Positions 32,620 through 41,521 of a DNA stretch of 64,000 nt are shown one piece after another (position 1 is the stretch's first letter; each line of letters opens with the position of its first letter). This stretch comes from Streptomyces chromofuscus. Its GTDB lineage: Bacteria; Actinomycetota; Actinomycetes; Streptomycetales; Streptomycetaceae. A program made the position numbers and the translations under genes. The DNA lies in assembly GCF_015160875.1 (NCBI RefSeq), contig NZ_CP063374.1, positions 3,596,001 through 3,660,000 of the forward strand. Reading direction: 5' to 3'. The notes under the pieces were generated by a model. The model saw only the letters and a program-made list of their open reading frames with translations, had not been told where the DNA came from and did no database searches.

Positions 32620-33753
32620 TCAGTACGACTTGGGCAGACCCAGGGTCTGGTGGGACACGTAGTTGAGAATCATCTCCCGGCTCACCGGTGCGATACGAGC
32701 CACGCGCGCCGCCGTTATCAGCGAGGCGAGGCCGAACTCGCGGGTGAGGCCGTTGCCGCCGAGGGTGTGCACGGCCTGGTCGACGGCCTTCGCGCAGGCC
32801 TCGCCCGCCGCGTACTTGGCCATGTTCGCCGCCTCGCCCGCGCCGGCGTCGTCGCCCGCGTCGTACAGATGGGCCGCCTTCTGCATCATCAGGCGGGACA
32901 GTTCGAGGTCGATGTGGGCCTGCGCGAGGGGGTGGGCGATGGCCTGGTGGGCGCCGATGGGGGACTTGAAGACGGTGCGCTCGCGGGCGTACTCGACGGC
33001 CCTGGCGACGGCGTAGCGGCCCATGCCGATCGCGAACGCGGCCGTCATGATCCGTTCGGGGTTGAGGCCGGCGAACAGCTGGAGCAGGCCCGCGTCCTCG
33101 TCGCCGACGAGCGCGTCGGCGGGCAGCCGGACGTCGTCCAGGGTGAGCTCGAACTGCTTCTCCTGCGCGGTGAGTTCCATGTCGATCTTGCGGCGCTGGA
33201 AGCCGGGCGCGTCCCGGGGGACGATGAACAGGCAGGGCTTCAGACGGCCCGTGCGGGCGTCCTCCGTGCGGCCGACGACGAGGGTGGCGTCGGCGATGTC
33301 CACGCCGGAGACGAAGACCTTGCGGCCGGTGAGGAGCCAGTCGGCGCCGTCGCGGCGGGCCGTGGTGGTGATGCGGTGCGAGTTGGATCCGGCGTCGGGC
33401 TCGGTGATGCCGAAGGCCATGGTGCGGGTGCCGTCGGCGATTCCGGGGAGCCACTCGCGCTTCTGCTCCTCCGTGCCGAAGCGGGCGATCACCGTGCCGC
33501 AGATCGCCGGGGAGACGATCAGCATGAGCAGGGGGGCGCCCGCGGCGCCGAGTTCCTCGAGGACGATGGAGAGTTCGGCGATGCCGCCGCCTCCGCCGCC
33601 GTACGCCTCCGGCAGGTTGACGCCGAGGTAGCCGAGCTTGCCGGCCTCAAACCAGAGTTCCTCGCGGACGTGGTTGCGGCCGTGGCGGGTGCCGAGGGCG
33701 GCGACCGCGTTGCGCAGGGCCTTGTGTTCTTCGGATTCGATGAGGGTGGTCAC
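32620..33753 (-). CDS. Acyl-CoA dehydrogenase
   Basis: 377 residues from GTG 33753 with GAAGGAG 4 nt upstream. ACAD blocks: LGVNLPEAYGGGGGGIAELS, MAFGITEPDAGSNSHRITTT (FAD/substrate loop), FKSPIGAHQAIAHPLAQAHI and VHTLGGNGLTREFGLASLI. It introduces the alpha-beta double bond in an acyl-CoA using FAD and passes electrons to ETF. In the C-terminal block IAPVSREMILN the Glu is the candidate catalytic base or its neighbour. It is the oxidation step before the carboxylase in the same operon. Confidence 0.94.
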   Translation of the reverse strand: MTTLIESEEHKALRNAVAALGTRHGRNHVREELWFEAGKLGYLGVNLPEAYGGGGGGIAELSIVLEELGAAGAPLLMLIVSPAICGTVIARFGTEEQKREWLPGIADGTRTMAFGITEPDAGSNSHRITTTARRDGADWLLTGRKVFVSGVDIADATLVVGRTEDARTGRLKPCLFIVPRDAPGFQRRKIDMELTAQEKQFELTLDDVRLPADALVGDEDAGLLQLFAGLNPERIMTAAFAIGMGRYAVARAVEYARERTVFKSPIGAHQAIAHPLAQAHIDLELSRLMMQKAAHLYDAGDDAGAGEAANMAKYAAGEACAKAVDQAVHTLGGNGLTREFGLASLITAARVARIAPVSREMILNYVSHQTLGLPKSY

Positions 33754-33833
33754 TGGGCTCCTTCGGGCTGCAGGTGGTCGGTGGTCGGTCGCGCTCACGC
33801 GGCGGAGCCGCATATCGATACAGCGCCGCGCCC

Positions 33834-35678
33834 CTAAGCCGGCTCCACCACGGCCAAGAGCATGCCCACCGTCACCTGCAGGCCCGGTACGGCGTGCAAG
33901 GCCGTCAGCCTTCCTGCCGTGGGAGCGGTGATCCGGTGTTGCATCTTCATCGCCTCCAGCCACAGGAGGGGCTGGCCGGCCTCTACGGCGGCCCCCTCGG
34001 TCAGGCCGTCGGCGACGCGGACGACGGTGCCGGGCATGGGGGCCAGGAGCGAGCCGGGGGCGTTCTGGGCGGTGGGGTCGGGGAAGCGGGGAAGGGCGCG
34101 CAGGGCCGTCTGGTTGACGTGGACGGCGTCGCCGTACCGCGCCACCGCGTACGTGCGCCGTACGCCGTCCGCTTCGAGGACGACGAGACGGGCGTCGGCG
34201 TGCAGGACCCGTACCCCGTCGGCCTCCAGGCCGCCCGCGCGGGTGTGCCGGTAGGCGACCTCGTGTTCCTCGCCCGCCATCGCGTACCGCTTGGTCTGCG
34301 GCTGGGAGGGCAGGTTGCGCCAGCCGCCGAAGCGGGAACGGCCGTGGGCGTCGGCGAGGGCGGCGGCGAGCGGGACGTGGGGGTCGGGGGCGGGCTCGGT
34401 CAGCTCGGGCAGGTGGCGCTCGTAGAAGCCGGTGTCCATGGCGGCGGAGGAGAACTCCTTGTGGCGCAGGGAACGCACCAGCAGGTCCCGGTTGGTGACC
34501 GGGCCGTGGATCGCCGCCTCCGCCAGCGCGCCGGCGAGCTTGCGGACGGCCTCCGCGCGGGTGGGCGCGTGGGCGACGGCCTTGGCGAGCAGGGGGTCGT
34601 AGTGGACGCCGATCGGGTCGCCGTCGGTGTAACCGGTGTCCACGCGGACGGTGTCCGGGACGGCCAGGCGGTGCAGGGTCCCGGTCTGCGGGGCCCAGCC
34701 GTTCGCCGGGTCCTCGGCGTAGAGGCGGGCCTCGACGGCGTGGCCCCGCGCGGTGGGAGGGTCGTCGTCCAGGCGGTGGCCCTCGGCGACGCGGATCTGG
34801 AGGGCGACCAGGTCGACGCCGAACACGGCCTCGGTGACCGGGTGTTCGACCTGGAGACGGGTGTTCATCTCCAGGAAGTGCGCCCTGCCTCCGGCGACCA
34901 GGAACTCGACCGTCCCGGCGCCGACGTAGCCGACGGACCGTGCGGCGCGCACGGCCGTCTCGTGCAGGTCGTGGGTCAGTTCGGGCGTCAGGCCGGGCGC
35001 CGGGGCCTCCTCGATCACCTTCTGGTGGCGGCGCTGCAGGGAGCAGTCGCGGGTGCCCAGCGCCCACACCGTGCCGTGCGTGTCGGCGAGGACCTGCACC
35101 TCGACGTGCCGGCCGTCCTCGACGTACGGCTCGACGAACACCTCGTCGTCGCCGAACGCGGCCAGGGCCTCCGCGCGGGCGGCGGTCAGCTCGCCCTCCA
35201 GGTCGGCGAGGCGCCGCACGACCCGCATGCCGCGACCGCCGCCCCCGGCCGCCGCCTTCACCAGCACCGGCAGGTCGGCCTCGGTGACGTCCCGCAGGGG
35301 GGCGACGCCGAGCAGTTCCTTGGCGCGGGTCTTGGACGCCATGGCCTCGATGGCCTCCGGCGGCGGGCCGATCCAGACCAGGCCCGCGTCGAGGACCGCG
35401 CGGGCGAAGCCGGGGTTCTCGGAGAGGAAGCCGTAGCCGGGGTGCACCGCGTCGGCGCCCGCCGCGAGGGCGGCCTTCACGATCAGGTCGCCGCGCAGGT
35501 ACGTGTCGGCGGGCGTCGCACCCGGCAGTCGTACCGCCGTGTCGGCCACGCGCGCGTGGAGAGCGTTCTCGTCGGCGTCGGAGTACACCGCGACCGTCCG
35601 GATTCCCACCTCACGGCACGTGCGGAAGACACGGCAGGCGATCTCGCCCCGGTTGGCGACGAGCACAGAAGTGATCAC
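33834..35678 (-). CDS. Acyl-CoA carboxylase alpha subunit (biotin carboxylase plus BCCP)
   Basis: 614 residues from GTG 35678. Biotin carboxylase domain (1-~450): VLVANRGEIACRVFRTC, HPGYGFLSENPGFARA, ATP-grasp Gly loop VLVKAAAGGGGRGM, FLEMNTRLQVEHPVTE. Middle BT-like segment, then C-terminal biotinyl domain with LEAMKMQHRITAPTAG; the Lys of AMKM carries biotin. It carboxylates biotin with ATP and bicarbonate for transfer by the beta subunit encoded directly upstream (8-nt gap). It resembles 3-methylcrotonyl/geranyl-CoA carboxylase alpha chains in length and layout. Confidence 0.96.
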   Translation of the reverse strand: MITSVLVANRGEIACRVFRTCREVGIRTVAVYSDADENALHARVADTAVRLPGATPADTYLRGDLIVKAALAAGADAVHPGYGFLSENPGFARAVLDAGLVWIGPPPEAIEAMASKTRAKELLGVAPLRDVTEADLPVLVKAAAGGGGRGMRVVRRLADLEGELTAARAEALAAFGDDEVFVEPYVEDGRHVEVQVLADTHGTVWALGTRDCSLQRRHQKVIEEAPAPGLTPELTHDLHETAVRAARSVGYVGAGTVEFLVAGGRAHFLEMNTRLQVEHPVTEAVFGVDLVALQIRVAEGHRLDDDPPTARGHAVEARLYAEDPANGWAPQTGTLHRLAVPDTVRVDTGYTDGDPIGVHYDPLLAKAVAHAPTRAEAVRKLAGALAEAAIHGPVTNRDLLVRSLRHKEFSSAAMDTGFYERHLPELTEPAPDPHVPLAAALADAHGRSRFGGWRNLPSQPQTKRYAMAGEEHEVAYRHTRAGGLEADGVRVLHADARLVVLEADGVRRTYAVARYGDAVHVNQTALRALPRFPDPTAQNAPGSLLAPMPGTVVRVADGLTEGAAVEAGQPLLWLEAMKMQHRITAPTAGRLTALHAVPGLQVTVGMLLAVVEPA

Positions 35679-35686
35679 TGGATCCC

Positions 35687-37285
35687 TCACATCCGGAAGA
35701 CGCCGAAGCCGCCCCGAACACCCTCGTAGGGCGCGGTGTGGACGGCGGACAGGCACAGGCCGAGGACGGTGCGGGTGTCGCGCGGGTCGATGACGCCGTC
35801 GTCGTACAGCCGTCCGGACAGGAACATCGGCAGCGACTCGGACTCGATCTGCTGCTCCACCATCGCCCGCAGGGCGGCGTCGGCCTCGTCGTCGTAGGGC
35901 TGCCCCTTGGCGGCGGCCGACTGACGGGCGACGATCGACAGGACGCCCGCGAGCTGCTGCGGTCCCATGACGGCCGACTTGGCGCTGGGCCAGGCGAACA
36001 GGAAGCGCGGGTCGTAGGCCCGTCCGCACATGCCGTAGTGCCCGGCGCCGTACGAGGCGCCCATGAGCACGGACAGGTGCGGCACCCGCGAGTTGGCGAC
36101 CGCGTTGATCATCATCGAGCCGTGCTTGATGATCCCGCCCTGCTCGTACTCCCTGCCCACCATGTAGCCCGTGGTGTTGTGCAGGAACAGCAGCGGGATG
36201 TCGCGCTGGTTGGCGAGCTGGATGAACTGCGCGGCCTTCTGCGACTCCGCGCTGAACAGCACCCCTTGCGCGTTGGCGAGGATGCCGACCGGGTAGCCGT
36301 GCAGGGTCGCCCAGCCGGTGACCAGGCTGGTCCCGTACAGCGGCTTGAACTCGTCGAAGTCGGACGCGTCGACGATCCGGGCGACGACCTCGCGCGGGTC
36401 GAAGGGCACCTTCAGATCGCCGGGGACGATGCCCAAGAGCTCGTCCTGGTCGTACTTGGGCGGCTCGGCGGGGCCCGGATCCTCGTACGCCTTGCGGTGG
36501 TTGAGCCGGGCCACCACGCGCCGGGCCTGTCGCAGCGCGTCCCGCTCGTCGACGGCGAAGTAGTCCGCGAGGCCCGACACGCGCGCGTGCATGTCGGCGC
36601 CGCCCAGGGACTCGTCGTCGCTCTCCTCGCCGGTGGCCATCTTCACCAGGGGCGGGCCGCCGAGGAACACCTTCGCGCGCTCCTTGACCATGATCACGTG
36701 GTCGGACATGCCGGGGATGTACGCCCCACCGGCGGTGGAGTTGCCGAAGACGACGGCGACGGTGGGGATGCCGGCCGCCGACAGCCGTGTCAGGTCCCGG
36801 AAGATCGCCCCGCCGGGGATGAAGATCTCCTTCTGGGAGGGCAGGTCGGCGCCGCCGGACTCGACGAGGCTGATGCAGGGCAGCCGGTTGGTGAGAGCGA
36901 TGTCGTTGGCGCGCAGGGCCTTCTTCAGGCTCCACGGGTTGCTCGCGCCGCCCCGCACGGTCGGGTCGTTGGCGGTGATCAGGCACTCGACGCCCTCGAC
37001 GACGCCGATCCCGGTGACGAGGGAGGCGCCGACGGTGTGGTCGCTGCCCCAGGCGGCCAGCGGTGACAGCTCCAGAAAGGGCGTGTCGGGGTCGAGGAGC
37101 AGCTCGATGCGCTCGCGGGCGAGGAGCTTGCCACGCGCCCGGTGCCGTCGGACGTACTTCTCTCCGCCGCCCGCGAGGGCCTTGGCGTGCTCGGCGTCCA
37201 GATCGGCGAGCTTGGCGAGCATGGCCTCGCGGTGGGCCGTGTACTCGGCGCTCGTGGTGTCCAGGGCGGAGGTCAGGACGGTCAC
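35687..37285 (-). CDS. Acyl-CoA carboxylase beta subunit (carboxyltransferase)
   Basis: 532 residues from GTG 37285, overlapping the AtuA-like stop by 4 nt. Oxyanion and biotin-binding blocks: ITANDPTVRGGASNPWSLKK, VFGNSTAGGAYIPGMSDH, GADMHARVSGLADYFAVDE, and in the C-half VMGASYGAGHYGMCGRAYD. The acyl-CoA side reads IPGGAIFRDLTRLSAAGIPT, in the region that distinguishes MCC- from geranyl-CoA-carboxylases. Likely reaction: carboxylation of a 3-methyl-branched enoyl-CoA. Substrate is inferred from the operon. Confidence 0.95.
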   Translation of the reverse strand: MTVLTSALDTTSAEYTAHREAMLAKLADLDAEHAKALAGGGEKYVRRHRARGKLLARERIELLLDPDTPFLELSPLAAWGSDHTVGASLVTGIGVVEGVECLITANDPTVRGGASNPWSLKKALRANDIALTNRLPCISLVESGGADLPSQKEIFIPGGAIFRDLTRLSAAGIPTVAVVFGNSTAGGAYIPGMSDHVIMVKERAKVFLGGPPLVKMATGEESDDESLGGADMHARVSGLADYFAVDERDALRQARRVVARLNHRKAYEDPGPAEPPKYDQDELLGIVPGDLKVPFDPREVVARIVDASDFDEFKPLYGTSLVTGWATLHGYPVGILANAQGVLFSAESQKAAQFIQLANQRDIPLLFLHNTTGYMVGREYEQGGIIKHGSMMINAVANSRVPHLSVLMGASYGAGHYGMCGRAYDPRFLFAWPSAKSAVMGPQQLAGVLSIVARQSAAAKGQPYDDEADAALRAMVEQQIESESLPMFLSGRLYDDGVIDPRDTRTVLGLCLSAVHTAPYEGVRGGFGVFRM

Positions 37286-38976
37286 AGCAGGGCCTCCGGT
37301 ATGTCCAGGTGGCGGGAGCGCAGCCATTCGCCGAGGGCCTTGGCCTGCGGGTCGAAGCGGGCCTGCGCGGCGACGCCCTCGCCGAGGATGCCCTCGACGA
37401 CGAAGTTGAGGGCGCGCAGGTGGGGCAGGACGTGGCGGGTGACGGGCAGGGGGCGGCTCTCGGGGATCAGCTCCTGGAAGCGCTCGGCCGTCAGCTCGTG
37501 CCCGAGCCACCGCCAGGCCTCGTCGGTGCGGGCCCACACGCCGACGTTGGCGTTCCCGCCCTTGTCCCCGCTGCGGGCGCCGGCGACGAGACCGAGGGCG
37601 GCGCGGCGGGTCGGGGCGGTGGCGGGCAGGGGGTCGGGGAGCGGCGGCTCCTCGACCGGCTCCGGCACGAGCGTGTCGGAGGGCCGGGACACAGGGATAC
37701 GCCGGCCGTCGTGGAGCACCGCCGTGTGCGGGACCGCGTCATGGGGGACGTACGCGTCCTCGAAGACGCCGTACGGGGTGCCCTTCGAGGGGGGCGCGAG
37801 CACATGGAAGCCGGGATAGCTGGCGAGCGCGAGTTCGACGGCGGCCGCGCCGAGGACCCGGCCGGCGGTGTGCTGGTCCGGGTCGCGGACGACGAGCCGG
37901 AGCAGGGCGCTGGCCGTCTCCTCGGTGCCGGCGTCGGGCCGGTCGGTGCGCACGAGGTCCCAGCGGACGTCGGCGGGCGGCGACTTGGCGAGGGCGTCCG
38001 TCATCTGCTGCCGTACGAGCGTGGCCTTGGCCTCGATGTCGAGGCCGGTCAGGACGAAGGTGACCTCGTTGCGGAAGCCGCCGAGGCGGTTGAGGCCGAC
38101 CTTCAGGGTCGGCGGCGGGGCCTCGCCCCGGACGCCCTCGACACGGACGCGGTCGGGGGCCTCCTGGGTGAGGCGGACGGTGTCGAGGCGGGCGGTGACG
38201 TCGGGGCCCGGGTAGCGGGCGCCCGAGGTCTCGTACAGGAGCTGGGCGGTGACGGTGCCGACGTCGACGAAGCCGCCGGTGCCGGGGTGCTTGGTGATGA
38301 CGGAGGTTCCGTCGGCGTGGATCTCGGCGAGCGGGAAGCCGGGGCGGCGCAGGTCGGCCGGCCGTTCGTGCGGGAACTCGTGGAAGAAGGAGTAGTTGCC
38401 GCCGGTGGCCTGGGTCCCGCACTCCAGGACGTGACCGGCGACGACGGCGCCGGCGAGCCGGTCGTACTCCCCCGGCTCCCAGCCGAAGTGGGCGGCGGCC
38501 GGGCCGGTGACCAGGGCGGCGTCGGTCACCCGGCCGGTGACCACGATGTCGGCGCCCTCTTCCAGGCAGGCGGCGATGCCGAAGCCGCCGAGGTAGGCGT
38601 GGGCGGCGAGGGTGCCGGGGAACGCGGCGGTCAGGTCGTCGCCCTCGACGTGCGCGACCCGTACGGGGATGCCGAGGCGGTCGGCCAACTGGCGTACGGA
38701 TTCTGCGAGTCCGGCCGGGTTGAGGCCGCCGGCGTTGGTGACGACGCGGACGCCCCGGTCGTGGGCGAGGCCGAGGCACTCCTCCAGCTGGCGCAGGAAG
38801 GTGCGGGCGTACCCGGCCGTGGGGTCCTTCAGGCGGTCGCGGGCCAGGATGAGCATGGTGAGCTCGGCGAGGTAGTCGCCGGTGAGGACGTCGAGTTCGC
38901 CGCCGGTGAGCATCTCGCGCAGGGCTTCGAAGCGGTCGCCGTAGAAGCCGGAGGCGTTGCCGATGCGCAGCGTCAC
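37282..38976 (-). CDS. AtuA-like DUF1446 acyclic-terpene-utilisation family protein
   Basis: 564 residues from GTG 38976. N-terminal DUF1446 region: [73 protein letters not shown]. The C-terminal extension (~460-564) includes [20 protein letters not shown]. AtuA is required for citronellol/geraniol growth in pseudomonads but its reaction is not settled. It overlaps the carboxylase beta gene and the TIGR03084 gene by 4 nt each. Its presence beside carboxylase and LiuC-type hydratase is the strongest hint of an Atu-like pathway. Confidence 0.92.
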   Translation of the reverse strand: MTLRIGNASGFYGDRFEALREMLTGGELDVLTGDYLAELTMLILARDRLKDPTAGYARTFLRQLEECLGLAHDRGVRVVTNAGGLNPAGLAESVRQLADRLGIPVRVAHVEGDDLTAAFPGTLAAHAYLGGFGIAACLEEGADIVVTGRVTDAALVTGPAAAHFGWEPGEYDRLAGAVVAGHVLECGTQATGGNYSFFHEFPHERPADLRRPGFPLAEIHADGTSVITKHPGTGGFVDVGTVTAQLLYETSGARYPGPDVTARLDTVRLTQEAPDRVRVEGVRGEAPPPTLKVGLNRLGGFRNEVTFVLTGLDIEAKATLVRQQMTDALAKSPPADVRWDLVRTDRPDAGTEETASALLRLVVRDPDQHTAGRVLGAAAVELALASYPGFHVLAPPSKGTPYGVFEDAYVPHDAVPHTAVLHDGRRIPVSRPSDTLVPEPVEEPPLPDPLPATAPTRRAALGLVAGARSGDKGGNANVGVWARTDEAWRWLGHELTAERFQELIPESRPLPVTRHVLPHLRALNFVVEGILGEGVAAQARFDPQAKALGEWLRSRHLDIPEALL

Positions 38977-39770
38977 CGGGTGTCCCCCTTCGGCGGGCGG
39001 CCACTGCCGGGCGGACCCGCGAAGGCCTGCGCGACGTCCAGCCAGCGGTCGGCGTCGGGGCCCTCGGCGCGCACGGCCAGGTCGTTGCGGTGGGCGCGCT
39101 GGGTGACCAGGAGGGCGAAGTCGAGGGCGGGTCCGGTGACGCGCTGGGCCGCGCCCTCGGGGCCGTACGCCCACACGTCGTCGCCGGACGGGCCGGTCAG
39201 CTCGACGCGGAACTCCTCCTCCGGCGCGGGCAGGCCGTGCGCGCCGAAGGCGAAGTCGCGGGCGCGGACCCCGATGCGGACCACATGCTTCAGCCGGTCG
39301 GTCGGTGGGCGGACCACACCGAGGGCGTCGGCGATGTCCTGGCCGTGGGCCCAGGTCTCCATGATCCGGCCGGTCGCCATGGAGGCGGCGGACATGGGCG
39401 GGCCGTACCAGGGGAAACGCGTGCCGTGCGGGGCCGCGCGCAGCGCCGCGTCGAGGGCGGTGCGCCCGTCCCGCCACCTGGCCAGCAGCTCGGCCGGCGG
39501 GAGCCGGGCGCCCTCGTCGGCGCCGTCGTCGACGAAGGTGTCCGGCGCGGCGAGGGCCTTCTCGACCAGGGTCCGGAACCCGTCCGCGTCGGTGACGGCC
39601 AGCAGGGCGGAGCGGTCGGTCCAGGCGAGGTGGGCGATCTGGTGGGCGACGGTCCAGCGGGGTGCGGGGGTCGGCAGCGTCCAGCGCTCCGGCTCCAAGT
39701 CGGCGACGAGCCGGTCGAGTTCGTCGCTCTCCGCGCGCAGGTCGTCGAAGACGGGGGTCGGGTCGGCCAT
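38973..39770 (-). CDS. TIGR03084-family DinB/mycothiol-isomerase-like protein
   Basis: 265 residues from ATG 39770. The N-terminal DinB-like four-helix bundle has metal-site histidines in [20 protein letters not shown] and [15 protein letters not shown] (HxxxH and HGxD patterns of mycothiol-dependent maleylpyruvate isomerases). A C-terminal SCP2/MDMPI-C-like domain follows ([20 protein letters not shown]). The family is actinobacterial, of unknown reaction, and usually coupled to DUF1446 and acyl-CoA carboxylase genes as here. First gene of the operon, directly behind the 39796 palindrome. Confidence 0.9.
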   Translation of the reverse strand: MADPTPVFDDLRAESDELDRLVADLEPERWTLPTPAPRWTVAHQIAHLAWTDRSALLAVTDADGFRTLVEKALAAPDTFVDDGADEGARLPPAELLARWRDGRTALDAALRAAPHGTRFPWYGPPMSAASMATGRIMETWAHGQDIADALGVVRPPTDRLKHVVRIGVRARDFAFGAHGLPAPEEEFRVELTGPSGDDVWAYGPEGAAQRVTGPALDFALLVTQRAHRNDLAVRAEGPDADRWLDVAQAFAGPPGSGRPPKGDTR

Positions 39771-39795
39771 GGGCAGGAGCGTGGCAGCGACCCCG

Positions 39796-39828
39796 GAACA
39801 AATCAAGCACGCTTGCATGATTTTGTTC
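39796..39828. promoter_or_regulatory. Large palindrome at the catabolic operon promoter (candidate TetR operator)
   Basis: GAACAAATCA (39796-39805) mirrors TGATTTTGTTC (39818-39828) except for one extra A/T, around the inner near-palindrome AGCACGCTTGCA. It is an AT-rich block in a GC-rich genome, 26 nt upstream of the first operon gene, where a repressor would block transcription. The TetR encoded as the last gene of the operon is the natural ligand. Confidence 0.6.
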
Positions 39829-39890
39829 TTCACAAGGTCGACGCCGGTGCGCGTCCACGCGGCAACGCTCGGTCATGGGAGGTGGTGGGG

Positions 39891-40205
39891 GTGCGGAGTC
39901 GTGAACTGGACCCCGGGGCGTCGCCGTTGGACTACTACGGCTATGAACTGCGGCGCTGCCGGGATACGGCGAGGCTGACGCCGGCGCAGCTCGGCTCGGG
40001 CGAGGCGGCGAGTTGCGCGCGGTACTCGGCCCGGTGGTACGCCTCGGCCGTGCCAGGACGGCGCTCGATCTCGATCAGCACCGACCAGTGCTGGAGGCGG
40101 GCGTGCACGGGGGCGAGAACCATGCTCCACCGCTTCCGCCAGTCCGACTGCAGTCCCCCGGTGCCCCACGGCGCGGCGTCGAACTTCACGAAGGCGTTGC
40201 CGTGA
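39891..40205 (+). pseudogene. Truncated XRE-type regulator (N-terminus only)
   Basis: GTG 39891 has a strong GGGAGGT site upstream. The first ~36 codons (VRSRELDPGASPLDYYGYEL, then RRCRDTARLTPAQLG) match the start of the DUF5753-type XRE regulators that abound in Streptomyces. After LTPAQLG the frame loses homology and codon bias, running in shadow of the minus-strand gene until 40205. The regulator was cut off within its first HTH helix. Confidence 0.55.
39941..40189 (-). CDS. Unrecognised 82-residue protein coupled to the EamA gene
   Basis: GTG 40189 overlaps the EamA stop by 4 nt (GTGA). The frame has strong Streptomyces third-position GC bias and encodes VKFDAAPWGTGGLQSDWRKR then WSMVLAPVHARLQHWSVLIE and ERRPGTAEAYHRAEYRAQLA. 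The bias and coupling support a real coding frame, although no family is recognised. The last ~20 residues lie opposite the truncated XRE start, so the C-terminus may be a chimeric run-on from a deletion. Confidence 0.5.
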   Translation of the reverse strand: MKFDAAPWGTGGLQSDWRKRWSMVLAPVHARLQHWSVLIEIERRPGTAEAYHRAEYRAQLAASPEPSCAGVSLAVSRQRRSS

Positions 40206-41166
40206 CCGGTGTCCTGCGGCGGCCCACCTGCGTTCGTACCGCGCCCATGCTCGCCGCGATGACCAGGGCGATCGCGAGGGCCTGGGCGGTGGACAGGGCC
40301 TGGTCCAGGATCAGGAAACCGGCCGCCGCGGCGAGGGCCGGTTCGAGGCTCATCAGGATGGCGAAGGTGGACGCGGGCAGGCGCCGCAGGGCGAGGAGTT
40401 CGAGGGTGTAGGGGAGCACCGAGGAGAGGATCGCCACCGCCGCGCCGAGCGCCAGGGTGACCGGGTCGGCCAGCTTCGCGCCGGACTCCGCCAGGCCCAG
40501 CGGGAGGAACAGCACGGCCGCCACCGCCATCGCCAGGGCCAGCCCGTCGGCCTGCGGGAAGCGGCGGCCCGTGCGGGCGCTGAAGACGATGTACGCCGCC
40601 CACATCGCGCCCGCGCCGAGGGCGAAGGCCACGCCGAGCGGGTCGAGACTGTCGAAGCTTCCGCCGCCGAGCAGGAAGACGCCGGCCAGGGCGAGCGCCG
40701 CCCAGAGGAGGTTGATCACCCGGCGTGAGGCCAGCACGGACAGGGCCAGTGGGCCCAGGACCTCGAGGGTGACCGCCGGGCCGAGGGGGATGCGGGCGAC
40801 CGCCTGGTAGAAGAGGCCGTTCATCGCGCCCATGGTGACGCCGAAGGCGACGACCGTGCCCCAGTCGGCGCGGGAGTGGCCGCGCAGCCGGGGCCGGCAG
40901 ACCACGAGCAGCACGATCGCGGCGACCAGCAACCGCAGTGTCACGACGCCGAGCGCACCGGCGCGCGGCATCAGGCTCACCGCCAGGGCCCCGCCGAACT
41001 GCACCGATATCCCCCCGGCCAGCACCAGTCCCACCGGCCCCAGCGAACCGCCTCGCCGCCATCCGGCGAAGGGCCCGCGAGCGGGCACGGGGGCGACGAG
41101 GGGCGGTGCCGCGCCGACGGTGGCGGCGGGAGTACCGGGAGTGCCGGGAGTGCCGGGGGTGCTCAT
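40186..41166 (-). CDS. EamA-family (DMT) transporter, RhtA-like
   Basis: 326 residues with ten predicted helices in two EamA halves. Landmarks: GISVQFGGALAVSLMPRAGA, GVTMGAMNGLFYQAVARIPL, VTLEVLGPLALSVLASRRV and FAILMSLEPALAAAAGFLIL. RhtA-type members export threonine, homoserine or drugs. The N-terminus MSTPGTPGTPGTP is a short GTP-codon slippage repeat. ATG 41166. The following small gene overlaps its stop. Confidence 0.9.
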   Translation of the reverse strand: MSTPGTPGTPGTPAATVGAAPPLVAPVPARGPFAGWRRGGSLGPVGLVLAGGISVQFGGALAVSLMPRAGALGVVTLRLLVAAIVLLVVCRPRLRGHSRADWGTVVAFGVTMGAMNGLFYQAVARIPLGPAVTLEVLGPLALSVLASRRVINLLWAALALAGVFLLGGGSFDSLDPLGVAFALGAGAMWAAYIVFSARTGRRFPQADGLALAMAVAAVLFLPLGLAESGAKLADPVTLALGAAVAILSSVLPYTLELLALRRLPASTFAILMSLEPALAAAAGFLILDQALSTAQALAIALVIAASMGAVRTQVGRRRTPVTATPS

Positions 41167-41521
41167 GGGCCTTCCAAGGGGATCGGCTCGATACGGTGCG
41201 CTCGCGTTCAGCTTGATGAACTACCAGGTCCACAGTAATGGACTTCGTCAGGTGTGTGAACTCTTTACGATCCTGACCGATGCCGAACGGGACGGGAAAT
41301 TCGACGGAGCGGCGGGCAAAGATCGCCCAAGGTCCAGGGAACGAAAACGGAACCTTTCCATGTCGATCACGAACTCCCCTATAGTGACCGAAGGTTGCGC
41401 GCCATTGTCGGCTCTGGTTCAAGGAATGACACGCGAACGGAAGCTCGACGACCCCATCGACCGCCTGGGGACCGCGCAGACGACGGTGTACGCCCGCGGA
41501 CCCGACCGAGGACCCTGACTG
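41167..41521. other. Divergent region upstream of EamA and the conservon
   Basis: 355 bases, AT-richer than surroundings. TATAGT (41380-41385) with TTTCCA (41355-41360, 19-nt spacing) is a weak conservon promoter candidate. GTCCA-N6-TGGAC at ~41231 is a short palindrome nearer the EamA start. ATG 41360 opens a 52-codon frame ending one base before the kinase-like gene, without RBS; not called. Confidence 0.4.

Noticed and set aside
33834..36986. Fusion of carboxylase alpha with part of beta in one frame
   Set aside because: The upstream part is a shifted shadow of the carboxyltransferase gene; alpha starts at GTG 35678.
41360..41518. 52-codon ORF directly before cvnA
   Set aside because: No RBS, contains the likely promoter box, and low coding bias.
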